A stretch of 64,000 nucleotides of DNA. It comes from Parvibaculaceae bacterium. Lineage in GTDB: Bacteria > Pseudomonadota > Alphaproteobacteria > Parvibaculales > Parvibaculaceae. Made by a program: the position numbers and the translations under genes. The stretch's first letter is position 1. Every line of letters starts with the position of its first letter. The notes under the pieces were generated by a model that saw only the letters and a program-made list of their open reading frames with translations, was not told the DNA's origin and ran no database searches. Shown here piece by piece: positions 37,748-48,240 of the stretch. The DNA lies in assembly GCA_019636015.1 (NCBI GenBank), contig JAHBYJ010000001.1, positions 1,922,001 to 1,986,000 of the forward strand, read 5' to 3'.

Positions 37748-39796
37748 TCAGATATCCAGATCATGCGCGAATTCGGCATGTTCCTGGATGAACTGGAAGC
37801 GAAGCTCGGGTTTGTTGCCCATCAGCCGGTCGATGGCGCCTGCCGTCGCCTTCGCCTCGTCCTCCGGCACGACCACACGCAGCAGCACGCGCTTGCTGCG
37901 CGCCATGGTGGTTTCCTTGAGCTGGGCCGGCATCATCTCGCCAAGGCCCTTGAAGCGGCTGATCTCGACCTTGCCCTTGCCGGTGAACTCCTTCTTCAGA
38001 AGCTCGTCCTTGTGCGCGTCGTCGCGGGCATAAAGCGTCTTCCCGCCCTGCGTGATCTTGTAAAGCGGCGGCACCGCCATATAGAGATGCCCGCCCCGGA
38101 TGAGCCCCGGTAGCTCCCGGTAGAAGAAGGTGATGAGAAGCGAGGCGATATGCGCGCCGTCCACGTCGGCGTCGGTCATGATAATGACCTTGTCGTAGCG
38201 CAGATCCTCGTCGCGGTAATGGCTGCCGGTGCGCACGCCGAGTGCCTGGATGAGGTCGCCGATCTGCTGGTTCTGCGCCATCTTGGCGCCACTGGCATTC
38301 GCGACGTTGAGAATTTTACCGCGCAGCGGCAGCACGGCCTGGCTCGCGCGGTCGCGCGCCTGCTTGGCAGAGCCGCCGGCGCTGTCGCCCTCCACAATGA
38401 AGATTTCCGATCCCTCGGAGGCCGATTGCGAGCAGTCGGCAAGCTTGCCCGGCAGGCGGAGTTTCCGCGTCGCCGTCTTGCGTGCGACATCCTTTTCCTG
38501 CCGCCGGCGCAGCCGCTCGTCGGCGCGGTCGATCACCCAGTCGAGCAGCTTGTTCGCCTGTTGCGGCGCCGCCGTCAGCCAATGGTCGAAATGGTCGCCA
38601 ATGGCCTTCTCGACAAGCTTTTGCGCCTCGGCGCTTGCAAGCTTCTCCTTGGTCTGGCCCTGGAATTCCGGCTCGCGGATGAACACGGAGAGCATTGCGC
38701 CGGCCGTGCCGAGCACGTCATCGGCCTGTATCTGCGCCGCCTTCTTGTTGCCGACCATGTCGCCATAGGATTTGAGCGCCTTGGTCAGCGCCGCACGAAG
38801 CCCCGCTTCATGCGTGCCGCCCTCGGGTGTCGGCACGGTGTTGCAATAGGAATTGATGAAGCCGTCGCCGCCGCCGAACCAGGCTATCGCCCATTCGACC
38901 GAGCCATGGCTTCCCGCACGCGACACCTTGCCCGTGAAGGGCTCCGCCGTCACCGTGTCATAGCCGTCGATGGAGACGCGCAGATAATCCGCGATGCCGC
39001 CCGGAAAATGCAGCACGTCGTTCGCGGGCGTCTGGTCCTTCTCGCCGATCAGTTCCGGCGCGCAGGTCCAGCGGATTTCGACACCGCCGAAAAGATAGGC
39101 CTTGGAGCGCGCCATCTTGTAGAGGCGTTTCGGAATGAAATGCGCGCCCTTGCCGAAAATGTCGGCATCGGGATGGAAGGTGATCTTCGTGCCGCGCCGG
39201 TTCTGCACACGGCCCTTGTTCTCGAGCTTGGTCTTCGGGGCGCCGCGTTCATATCGCTGCGTCCAGAGCGTCTGGTCGCGTGCGACTTCCACCTCGAACC
39301 GGTCTGACAGCGCGTTCACCACCGAAACGCCGACGCCATGCAGGCCGCCAGACGTCTCATAGGCTTTGCCGCCGAACTTGCCGCCCGAATGAAGCGTGGT
39401 GAGGATGACCTCGAGCGCCGACTTGTTCTTGAACTTCGGATGCGGGTCCACCGGAATGCCGCGGCCATTGTCGGCAACGGTCAGGCTGCCATCCGCCGCG
39501 ACCGTCACCTCGATCCAGTCCGCATGACCGGCCACGGCCTCGTCCATCGAATTGTCGAGAACTTCGGCAAAGAGATGGTGCAGCGCCTTCTCGTCCGTGC
39601 CGCCGATATACATGCCGGGGCGCCGCCGCACCGGCTCCAGCCCCTCCAGCACCTCGATGTCCTTCGCCGAATAGCCATCGCCCTTGGCCGCACCCTTGGG
39701 CGCGCTCTTGCGGGGCTCGGCGGCCGCCTTCGGGGCGCTCGCGGCGGCAAAGAGATCGGCGGTGTCGTCGGATTTGCTGGTCTTGGGGGCGGCCAT
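37748..39796 (-). CDS. parE: DNA topoisomerase IV subunit B
   Basis: 682-residue ATPase subunit of topo IV (with ParC), which decatenates daughter chromosomes. An Ala/Lys-rich disordered N-terminus of about 40 residues precedes the GHKL domain: RRRPGMYIGGTDEKALHHLFAEVLDNSMDEAVAG, VADNGRGIPVDPHPKF, GGKFGGKAYETSGGLHGVGVSVVNALS. Transducer and TOPRIM follow: EIFIVEGDSAGGSAKQARDR, IMTDADVDGAHIASLLITFFYR. The KYKITQGGKT and short C-terminal layout favour ParE over GyrB. parC is outside the window. Confidence 0.95.
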   Translation of the reverse strand: MAAPKTSKSDDTADLFAAASAPKAAAEPRKSAPKGAAKGDGYSAKDIEVLEGLEPVRRRPGMYIGGTDEKALHHLFAEVLDNSMDEAVAGHADWIEVTVAADGSLTVADNGRGIPVDPHPKFKNKSALEVILTTLHSGGKFGGKAYETSGGLHGVGVSVVNALSDRFEVEVARDQTLWTQRYERGAPKTKLENKGRVQNRRGTKITFHPDADIFGKGAHFIPKRLYKMARSKAYLFGGVEIRWTCAPELIGEKDQTPANDVLHFPGGIADYLRVSIDGYDTVTAEPFTGKVSRAGSHGSVEWAIAWFGGGDGFINSYCNTVPTPEGGTHEAGLRAALTKALKSYGDMVGNKKAAQIQADDVLGTAGAMLSVFIREPEFQGQTKEKLASAEAQKLVEKAIGDHFDHWLTAAPQQANKLLDWVIDRADERLRRRQEKDVARKTATRKLRLPGKLADCSQSASEGSEIFIVEGDSAGGSAKQARDRASQAVLPLRGKILNVANASGAKMAQNQQIGDLIQALGVRTGSHYRDEDLRYDKVIIMTDADVDGAHIASLLITFFYRELPGLIRGGHLYMAVPPLYKITQGGKTLYARDDAHKDELLKKEFTGKGKVEISRFKGLGEMMPAQLKETTMARSKRVLLRVVVPEDEAKATAGAIDRLMGNKPELRFQFIQEHAEFAHDLDI

Positions 39797-39897
39797 GCAC
39801 TCGGAACTTTTTGAGAGAGAATCACCCGGATTGTAGGGCGCGGCGGCGGGAGCGCCAATCTCGCGCCTTGTGCCATCCCCGCCGCCTCGAGGCCAGT

Positions 39898-40491
39898 CTA
39901 ATCCGCGCCGTCGATCCGATAGTCGATGGGCTTGAAGGCATAATTGTTCGATTGTTCGGCCGAGCAGGCGGTGAGCCCGATAATGAGGTCCATCCTGGCC
40001 TCGATGGTGAGATGGTCGCCCGCCCGGCTGAGCGGCGGGTCCACCCGGAGCGCGCCCGTTTCCGCATCGATCGGCACATTCATGAAAACGTTGAACGCCG
40101 TCGGAATCCGGTCCGGCCCAATGCCATAGGGCGCCAGCGCCTCGGCGAGATTGCCGAAGCAGCCGCGATGCGGGTTCTCATGGCCATAGATGATGCGGAA
40201 CGTATCGGCGGAGCAGGGCGTCAGCAGGAAGTCGTGCCGCCCGACCGTATCCTCCACGATCTCGAACATGACATTGCTTCGGTTGGAATAAACCGCGTCG
40301 CCGGTCGAAAGGTAGATCTTGCTCAGATAGTCGAGCGTCCGGCCGTTCGAGATGACCTCCTCCGTGTCGTGCCGGTTATAGGCGACGAGATCGGAGACCT
40401 GTTCGCCCTCCGGGTCGATCACGGTCAGCCGTGCGCCCTTCGGCAGCAAGAAGGCAGCGCCAGAGCGCGGTGGAATGCGGTGCGTCGTCAT
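39898..40491 (-). CDS. DUF1989 (urea carboxylase-associated) family protein
   Basis: 197 residues with the DUF1989 pattern: GAAFLLPKGARLTVIDPEGEQVSDLVAYN, EVISNGRTLDYLSKIYLSTGDAVYSNRSNVMF, LTPCSADTFRIIYG, HRGCFGNLAEALAPYGI, and NVFMNVPIDAETGALRVDPPLSRAGDH. Two DUF1989 proteins form carboxyguanidine deiminase in guanidine degradation, so the family can act on guanidino or urea-like groups (established for those members; inferred here). Its start overlaps the end of the upstream YqcI/YcgG gene by 4 bases, a tight coupling. No urea or guanidine carboxylase gene is present nearby. Confidence 0.85.
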   Translation of the reverse strand: MTTHRIPPRSGAAFLLPKGARLTVIDPEGEQVSDLVAYNRHDTEEVISNGRTLDYLSKIYLSTGDAVYSNRSNVMFEIVEDTVGRHDFLLTPCSADTFRIIYGHENPHRGCFGNLAEALAPYGIGPDRIPTAFNVFMNVPIDAETGALRVDPPLSRAGDHLTIEARMDLIIGLTACSAEQSNNYAFKPIDYRIDGAD

Positions 40492-41147
40492 GTGCGCTTG
40501 AAGGGACAGCGCCAGCTCTCGCCGACCGCGCGCCCGCTATATTGCCGCGCCTCGCTCACGGCGCCGTGCTCTGCGATCATCGGATTGGCCGTCCCGTCCA
40601 GTTTGATATCGCGATCGATGATGGTCTCCTTCATCCGGCCATATTGTCCGCGCGCCCGCAAGGTGCGGAACTGCTCATGCAGATTGAACACGATGCCGGG
40701 GCAGGGGAAACGCCGCGCCGCACGCCCGGAGCCCGGATGAAAGCCGACGACGAAAAAGGCGTGCCCGCCCAGGCTGAAGCCGAAATCGGGCGCTTCCGGA
40801 TCGTCGCTTACCTCGCTGCTCCATCCATAATGCTCGGCATCGAGCCGGTGCAGTGCATTGAGCCGCGCCCAGAGATGCGTCTCGAAGCTGCATTCGTCGA
40901 GATCGCGCGGCCCCTCGAACAGCACGGCGAAACTCGTGAACATTTTCGGCTCGGCCTCATGGTCGCGCAGAAAAGCATAGGCGCGTTCGAGTATCCGCTG
41001 GTCATCCGCCGCCAAACCAATGTCGCGCGCCGTGACGATCTCGATCTGCTCCCGCGCGAGCGCGGATTTCGCGCCCACGCATGGAAACGCGCTCTGGCGA
41101 ATGAAGGCGCGAAATTCTTCGCTCAGGCTGTCGCGGCCTTGCGTCAT
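40488..41147 (-). CDS. YqcI/YcgG family protein (heme N-oxygenase-like)
   Basis: 219 residues. Family segments are FPCVGAKSALAREQIEI near the N-terminus, LWARLNALHRLDAEHYGWSSEVSDDPEAPDFGFSLGGHAFFVVGFHPGSGRAARRFPCPG split across the middle, and VFNLHEQFRTLRARGQYGRMKETIIDRD at the C-terminus. In the guanitoxin pathway a member (GntA) is a heme-dependent N-hydroxylase of a guanidino group; the conserved His in NLHEQF and the Cys/Pro motif are candidate functional residues. First gene of an operon with the DUF1989 gene. The substrate here is not known; an arginine- or guanidine-like compound is my inference. Confidence 0.83.
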   Translation of the reverse strand: MTQGRDSLSEEFRAFIRQSAFPCVGAKSALAREQIEIVTARDIGLAADDQRILERAYAFLRDHEAEPKMFTSFAVLFEGPRDLDECSFETHLWARLNALHRLDAEHYGWSSEVSDDPEAPDFGFSLGGHAFFVVGFHPGSGRAARRFPCPGIVFNLHEQFRTLRARGQYGRMKETIIDRDIKLDGTANPMIAEHGAVSEARQYSGRAVGESWRCPFKRT

Positions 41148-41269
41148 GATCTCACCGATAAGGGGTTGTCTTGCCCTATCAACGGGCGGCGGGCGGCATC
41201 GGTTCCGATGGCGGCGGCTTCCGGCTTATGGCAAAGTCGCGGAAAACAAGCCGGGATTCAGGGAACCTC

Positions 41270-42574
41270 ATGTCCGAAAACGCGAATATCGCCTCGCCGC
41301 TCACGCTGCCCTGCGGCGCCACGCTGAAGAACCGCATTGCCAAGGGCGCCATGACAGAGGGCCTCGGCGATGCGCGGAACCGGGCGACGGAGGCTCATGT
41401 CCGCCTGTATCGCCGCTGGGCCGAAGGTGGGGCAGGCATGTTGCTCACCGGCAATGTGCAGATCGACCGGCGCTATATGGAGCGGCCGGGCAATGTGGCG
41501 ATCGACGGCGAGCAGTCGAACGAAGCGATCGCCGCGCTCCGCGATTACGCGAAAGCCGGCACGGCGAACGGTACGCATCTCTGGATGCAGATTTCCCATG
41601 CCGGGCGGCAAACGCCGGCGCTGGTGAACAAGGAGCCGGTAGGCCCCTCCGACAGGGAACTTGCCATGCCGGGCGGTCAGTTCGGCAAGCCCCGCGCCAT
41701 GACCGGTGCCGAAATCGAGGATGTCATCCGCCGTTTCGCCTTTGTCGCCTCCGTCGCCCGCGACACGGGCTTCACCGGTGTGCAGATTCACGGCGCGCAT
41801 GGCTATCTGATTTCTTCATTCCTGTCTCCCGATGTGAATACCCGCACCGACGAATGGGGCGGCAGCCTCGAAAACCGCGCCCGTCTTCTGCTTGAAACGG
41901 TGCGCGCCGTGCGCAAGGCGGTCGGCGGCGATTTTCCGATCTCGGTGAAGCTCAACTCGGCGGACTTTCAGCGTGGCGGCTTCAGCCATGAAGATGCGAT
42001 CAGGGTCGCAAGCTGGCTCAATGCCGAGGAGCTCGATCTGCTGGAAATTTCCGGCGGCACCTACGAGCAGCCGCGCCTTGTCGGCCTCGACGACATGACG
42101 CTCCATCCGGAGAAGGCGGAAACGCGCCGCGAAAGCACCATCGCGCGCGAGGCTTATTTCCTCGACTATGCGCGCGACATCCGCGCTGCCACCACCATGC
42201 CGCTCATGGTGACGGGCGGCTTCCGCACCGTTCAGGGCATGAATGCGGCGCTGGCAAGCGGCACCATGGATGTCGTCGGCATCGCCCGGCCGCTTTGCGT
42301 CGATCCCGAGATCGCTGGCAAGCTCCTCTCCGGCGCGGCGCAGGAAACGCCCGCCTATGAAAAGACGCTCCGCCTCGGCCCCGGCTTCCTTGGGCCGCAT
42401 AGCCCGGTCAATCTCATCAAGGCGATGAACGGCTGGGGCCAGCAGGGCTGGTTCTGCCTGCAGCTCCTGCGCATGGGCGCCGGACAGAACCCGGATCCGA
42501 AAATGGGTGTCTTCTCCGCCTTTCGCAATTACGCAAAGAACGAGGCGAAGACCGCCGCGGCCTTGCAGCGCTAG
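41270..42574 (+). CDS. NADH:flavin oxidoreductase/Old Yellow Enzyme family
   Basis: 434 residues from the ATG at 41270 (MSENANIASPLTLPCG). FMN-binding TIM barrel: LKNRIAKGAMTEGLGD, GMLLTGNVQIDRRYMERPGN, LWMQISHAGRQT (substrate-binding His), GVQIHGAHGYLISSFLSPDVNTRTDEWGG, LNSADFQRGGF, MVTGGFRTVQGMNAAL, GIARPLCVDPEI. It reduces activated C=C bonds or similar. It diverges from the YqcI/DUF1989 operon and leads into the DASS transporter 9 bases later, so a small catabolic cluster is possible. Confidence 0.9.
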   Translation: MSENANIASPLTLPCGATLKNRIAKGAMTEGLGDARNRATEAHVRLYRRWAEGGAGMLLTGNVQIDRRYMERPGNVAIDGEQSNEAIAALRDYAKAGTANGTHLWMQISHAGRQTPALVNKEPVGPSDRELAMPGGQFGKPRAMTGAEIEDVIRRFAFVASVARDTGFTGVQIHGAHGYLISSFLSPDVNTRTDEWGGSLENRARLLLETVRAVRKAVGGDFPISVKLNSADFQRGGFSHEDAIRVASWLNAEELDLLEISGGTYEQPRLVGLDDMTLHPEKAETRRESTIAREAYFLDYARDIRAATTMPLMVTGGFRTVQGMNAALASGTMDVVGIARPLCVDPEIAGKLLSGAAQETPAYEKTLRLGPGFLGPHSPVNLIKAMNGWGQQGWFCLQLLRMGAGQNPDPKMGVFSAFRNYAKNEAKTAAALQR

Positions 42575-42583
42575 GCGGGCGGC

Positions 42584-44098
42584 ATGGACAGCGCCGAAGG
42601 GCACAAGATCGGCTTCGGCCGCAGGCAGGTCGCGGGCTGGATCGTCGGCCCGGCGCTGCTGCTGCTCACTTTCATTGTGCCCGCGCCGGAGGGCCTGAGC
42701 GAACTCGGCTGGCGGACGGCGGGCGTCGCGGCGCTGATGGCGGCCTGGTGGATATGCGAGCCGATCCCCATTCCCGCCACATCGCTTCTGCCCATGGTGC
42801 TTTTCCCGCTGCTCGGCATTGTCGAGATGCGGGCCGCCGCCGCGCCCTATGCGCATCCGATCATCTATCTCTTCTTCGGCGGCTTCCTCCTCGCGCTCGC
42901 CATGGAGCGCTGGGGCCTTCACCGGCGCATTGCGCTTGGGCTCATCGGCCTGATGGGCACGCGTCCGACGCGCATCGTCGCCGGCTTCATGGTCGCCTCG
43001 GCCTTTCTCAGCATGTGGGTCTCGAACACCGCCACCGCCCTGATGATGCTGCCCATTGCGCTCTCCGTGATCGTGCTGCTCGAAGCGCAGGCGAAGGACG
43101 GCGCGGCGAAGGAACAGGCGGACCGTTTCGCGCTGGTGCTTCTGCTCGCCATCGCCTACAGCGCCACCATCGGCGGCCTCGGTACGCTGATCGGCACGCC
43201 GCCCAACGCGCTGCTCGCCGCCTTCCTCAATCAGAACTACGGACTTCGCATCGGTTTTGCCGAATGGATGCTGATCGGCGTGCCCGTGGTCCTCGTCGGC
43301 GTGCCCTTCGCCTGGTACATGCTGACCCGCGTGATCTTCCGCGTGGAGGGAATGGAAATTTCCGGCGCGCGTGAGGTGATTGCCATGGAGCGCGCAAAGC
43401 TCGGGCCGTTCACACGGCAGGAGCGGAACGTCGCCATCATCTTCTCGCTCACGGCGCTTGGCTGGGTGACGCAGCCGATCCTCGTAAGCTATTTCCCGCT
43501 CATCACAGATACGGGAATCGCGCTTCTCGGCGGGCTCGCGCTCTTCATGATGCCGGTCAGCATCCGCCGCGGCGAGTTCCTGATGAACTGGGAAACCGCC
43601 AGGAAGGCGCCCTGGGACGTGTTCCTGCTTTTCGGCGGCGGCTTGAGCCTTGCCAGCGCCATCGAGGCGCATGGCGTCGCCGCTTGGCTCGGCACCATGT
43701 TCGACGGCGCGGGCGCCATCCCGATCATTCTTCTCGTCGCCGCCGTCTGCGCGCTGATCCTGATGCTCACCGAACTCACCAGCAACACGGCGACGGCCGC
43801 AACCTTCCTGCCCGTGATCGCCGCCGTTGCCATAACCATTGGCGAGAACCCGCTACTGCTGCTCATTCCCGCCGCCATGGCCGCGAATTGCGCCTTCATG
43901 CTGCCGGTCGGCACGCCGCCAAATGCCATCGTCTTCGGCAGCGGGCGCATTTCGCTGCCGCAAATGGCGCAGGCCGGCTGGTGGCTCAACGTCTCCTTCG
44001 TGGTTATCATCGTCGCTGTGGTTTACCTGCTTGGGCCCGTCGTCTTCGGCATAGAGCAGGGCGTGCTGCCGGACTGGGCGCCGCGCACCGCGCCCTGA
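42584..44098 (+). CDS. DASS/SLC13 family sodium-coupled anion transporter
   Basis: 504-residue inner-membrane transporter with 11-12 hydrophobic segments. Two inverted-repeat SNTATA motifs (FLSMWVSNTATALMMLPIALS and LTELTSNTATAATFLP) mark the dicarboxylate/citrate-binding sites, with GTLIGTPPNALLAAFL and PVGTPPNAIVFGSG as the two tip motifs. Expected to import a di- or tricarboxylate with sodium. Located 9 bases after the Old Yellow Enzyme gene. Its 3' end overlaps the convergent ATPase gene by 76 bases. Confidence 0.92.
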   Translation: MDSAEGHKIGFGRRQVAGWIVGPALLLLTFIVPAPEGLSELGWRTAGVAALMAAWWICEPIPIPATSLLPMVLFPLLGIVEMRAAAAPYAHPIIYLFFGGFLLALAMERWGLHRRIALGLIGLMGTRPTRIVAGFMVASAFLSMWVSNTATALMMLPIALSVIVLLEAQAKDGAAKEQADRFALVLLLAIAYSATIGGLGTLIGTPPNALLAAFLNQNYGLRIGFAEWMLIGVPVVLVGVPFAWYMLTRVIFRVEGMEISGAREVIAMERAKLGPFTRQERNVAIIFSLTALGWVTQPILVSYFPLITDTGIALLGGLALFMMPVSIRRGEFLMNWETARKAPWDVFLLFGGGLSLASAIEAHGVAAWLGTMFDGAGAIPIILLVAAVCALILMLTELTSNTATAATFLPVIAAVAITIGENPLLLLIPAAMAANCAFMLPVGTPPNAIVFGSGRISLPQMAQAGWWLNVSFVVIIVAVVYLLGPVVFGIEQGVLPDWAPRTAP

Positions 44099-44637
44099 GC
44101 GGACACATCGAGGACAAAGTCGAGCCGCTCCCCGACGGGAGCAAGCGGCAGCGGAACCGGCTCGTATCCGGCCTCCGCATAGGCGGCGCGGATCGCATCA
44201 TGCGTCGCCACCGCCTCGGCGAAGTCCTGCCCGCGCTCGCCATCCCGTTCATATATTTCCGCCCAGGGCGGCGCGACGAACACGATGCGATTGTAGCGGT
44301 AGTGCGCGACGGCCCGGGCGAGGTCTTCGGGAACCGGCGCGCCGATCAGCCGGCTGTATCCCATGAGGTCCGGCAGGCCGCGGTCGAAATAGACCGGTCC
44401 CTTCAAAGTTGCCATGCGCTCATAAGTGGTCAGCGCATCGCGAAACATGAGGCTGCGAAAGGCAAGCCGGTCCCCATCATGCGTCGCCATCCCGCCGCTT
44501 TCCCTTTGCTCGCGAATGATGCGCCGTCCGGCTTCTTCGACCGTGGCAAAGCCTCGCGCAGCGAGCCGCTCGATCAGCGTCGTCTTGCCTGCGCCGGGTC
44601 CGCCGGTGACGATATGGAAGTTTTCCTGAAGAGGCAT
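44023..44637 (-). CDS. AAA family ATPase/kinase (AAA_28 type)
   Basis: 204-residue P-loop protein: HIVTGGPGAGKTTLIERL (Walker A), EEAGRRIIREQ, YFDRGLPDLMGYSRLIG, RYNRIVFVAPPWAEIYERDGERGQDF, ATHDAIRAAYAEAGYEPVPLP. This small family resembles NadR-like and phosphoinositide-binding Ttd14-like ATPases; substrate unknown. The last 25 or so residues (GAVRGAQSGSTPCSMP...) are unlike the rest and lie in the antisense overlap with the DASS gene, so the true family end is near the LDFVLDVSA motif and the tail may be a simple stop-codon drift. Confidence 0.8.
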   Translation of the reverse strand: MPLQENFHIVTGGPGAGKTTLIERLAARGFATVEEAGRRIIREQRESGGMATHDGDRLAFRSLMFRDALTTYERMATLKGPVYFDRGLPDLMGYSRLIGAPVPEDLARAVAHYRYNRIVFVAPPWAEIYERDGERGQDFAEAVATHDAIRAAYAEAGYEPVPLPLAPVGERLDFVLDVSAQGAVRGAQSGSTPCSMPKTTGPSR

Positions 44638-45204
44638 GAGGCTCCGTCGAAGACAGGTGGATGCGCCCCGCGATGCGCAGGGTCATGGATTTTGGGGGAG
44701 AGTATGAAAAATCGGGGAGAGGAAACCACGACGCAACCCCGCTCAAACGGAAGCCCCGGTTTCCTGTCGGGCGTTCCTTGCGGGGTTGCTATTGGATGTG
44801 CTTCTCGCACTCGCCCAGGTGAAAAACCGGGCTTGTCTCCATTGCCGTTCTGCCTGCGCGCTCAACCAGTGCGGCCCGGGCGTCAAGCTGTCTTTGCGCT
44901 GTTTCCTGGCCTATAAGATTTGCTGACCGGCTGCACCTGTGACCCGCGTCGGGACCTGGCGATGTATCGATCGTCTTTTGGCTCAAACTGTGAACCACGT
45001 CGGTGGAGTCATCTTCGTAAACCTCCTCCTTCATCAGACAGGAAAATGCTACGCCGCAAACCGCGAAGGGGTCAACTGGAATAGGAATTTCCGGCCGGAT
45101 TTTATAAGTAAGCCCTGTTGACCGATTATATAGTCAGTACAAGGAAGAAGTAGGCGGCGCGTTCCGCCGTCTCCGCAATGCAAAAAGAATATGGGGAGGA
45201 ACTT
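44638..45204. other. Long intergenic region with large stem-loop, no assigned gene
   Basis: 567 bases without a convincing protein gene. A stem of GCAACCCCGC (44733-44742) and GCGGGGTTGC (44780-44789) encloses an inner hairpin (GCCC 44753-44756 / GGGC 44769-44772). On the minus strand a very strong ribosome site (AAGGAGGAGG near 45022-45031) precedes a 9-codon ORF (MTPPTWFTV). An overlapping minus-strand frame at 45034-44789 encodes 81 residues but its codon use is unlike local genes. A small RNA, or a leader with a short peptide, is possible. An SD GGGAGGA (45193-45199) at the right end serves the VOC gene. Confidence 0.45.
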
Positions 45205-45969
45205 ATGTGGCTGAGACAGGTGGCGCTTGTCGCGCATGATCTGGACCCTGTGGTGAGCGAACTTGAAGCGGTGCTGGAATTGAAGGTCGCCTTCCGCGAT
45301 CCGGGCGTCGCCGCTTTCGGTCTCGTCAATGCGGTGATGCCTGTCGGTGGCGAGTTCCTGGAAGTTGTGCAGCCGGTGAAGGAAGATGCCTCGGCGCTGC
45401 GCTATCTCCACCGCCGCGGCGGCGATGCCGGCTACATGCTGATCTTCGAGGTGGCGGATGCGCACGCCCATCGCGAGCGCGTTCTCGGCCTCGGCGCGCG
45501 CCAGATCGCGGCCATGGACAAGCGTTATGTCTTCACTCATTTCCATCCCGCGGATTTTGGCGGCGTGCTCACCTCGATCGACAGTGTGAAGGGCGTGGAA
45601 AACTGGCTCGATCCGGATAGCGACTGGCCGCCCGCCGGCGATGACTGGCGCGAGGCGAAAGCCTCGAACGCCACCGCCATTCTCGGCGCAACGGTGCAGA
45701 CCAAAGCGCCCGCCGCGCTTGCCGCGCGCTGGGGCGAATTGCTCGACGTTCCGGTGGAGGCAGGCGAGGGCGGCCCGTCGCTCCGCCTCGCCCGCGGCCA
45801 TGTCCGCTTCGTCGAGCCCATGGATGCGGACGGCACGGGCGTCATCGGCATCGACATCGCCATGGCCGACCCCGCCGCCGCGCTCGCCCGCGCGAAGGAG
45901 CGCGGCCTGCCGGTTGAGGGCAACAGCGTCGTCATCTGCGGCACGCGCCTCGCGCTTCACAAGACCTGA
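45205..45969 (+). CDS. VOC family glyoxalase-like protein
   Basis: 254-residue protein made of two weakly similar VOC (beta-alpha-beta3) modules: QVALVAHDLDPVVSELEAVLEL with GGEFLEVVQPVKEDASALRYLHRRGGDAGYMLIFEV in the first, and ILGATVQTKAPAALAARWGELLDV with LRLARGHVRFVEP in the second. VOC proteins are metal-dependent dioxygenases, isomerases or binding proteins; here metal-ligand positions cannot be assigned with certainty. The ATG at 45205 is supported by the ribosome site GGGAGGA. Confidence 0.8.
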   Translation: MWLRQVALVAHDLDPVVSELEAVLELKVAFRDPGVAAFGLVNAVMPVGGEFLEVVQPVKEDASALRYLHRRGGDAGYMLIFEVADAHAHRERVLGLGARQIAAMDKRYVFTHFHPADFGGVLTSIDSVKGVENWLDPDSDWPPAGDDWREAKASNATAILGATVQTKAPAALAARWGELLDVPVEAGEGGPSLRLARGHVRFVEPMDADGTGVIGIDIAMADPAAALARAKERGLPVEGNSVVICGTRLALHKT

Positions 45970-45978
45970 GGCAACAAA

Positions 45979-46006
45979 AAAGGCCGGAGCTTTCGCTCCG
46001 GCCTTT
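45979..46006. terminator. Bidirectional terminator between VOC gene and glnA
   Basis: Perfect 12-bp stem AAAGGCCGGAGC / GCTCCGGCCTTT with a TTTC loop. The form is nearly identical to the prfB terminator (same loop, same stem ends), and it lies between convergent genes. Confidence 0.88.
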
Positions 46007-46028
46007 CCGTCTCGCTGAACCGTAAGGC

Positions 46029-47435
<1,407 letters not shown>

Positions 47436-47577
47436 TTGGTCCTCTTTTCCCTGTTGTCCTTTAGGGGTTCGTGCGTGGGGCTTGCGCCCTATTGTGAAAA
47501 TCGCGCGGCGGTGGAGGGCCGCTGCGCGCCGTCTCTCGTCTTTCGGTTCTTGATCGTTGCGGCCGCTCCTTCGTCCG

Positions 47578-48030
<453 letters not shown>

Positions 48031-48039
48031 TCATACGCG

Positions 48040-48075
48040 TTGCAGCCTGCTGCAATTTTATGCAGCATGAATGCA
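48040..48075. promoter_or_regulatory. Tandem dyads, candidate NtrC enhancer sites
   Basis: TTGCAGCCTGCTGCAA (48040-48055) is a near-perfect dyad and TGCAGCATGAATGCA (48061-48075) is a weaker one. Both have the TGC...GCA ends of NtrC sites and lie 55-90 bases upstream of the sigma54 promoter, a normal enhancer distance. Assignment to NtrC is inference. Confidence 0.55.
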
Positions 48076-48240
48076 CAAAATATAGGCGAGTTGTCTAAAT
48101 TATCGGCTGTGAGTTAACCAGACCTTCCGGGGCGGGGCAAATCCCGGACATTTCGCGGGGCATCGCCGGATTGACAGCGGCAGGCAGCGCCGCGACAAGG
48201 GCAGACAATCGAACCTTCGCGAAACGGTGAGGCAGGCGGC

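Noticed and set aside
41816..43672. A 618-codon open frame on the minus strand
   Set aside because: Antisense to the Old Yellow Enzyme and DASS genes, both of which have clear motifs on the plus strand.
44789..45034. An 81-codon frame in the long gap before the VOC gene
   Set aside because: Its third-position GC is lower than local genes, it has no ribosome site of its own and no recognisable motif; kept only as part of the unexplained region.
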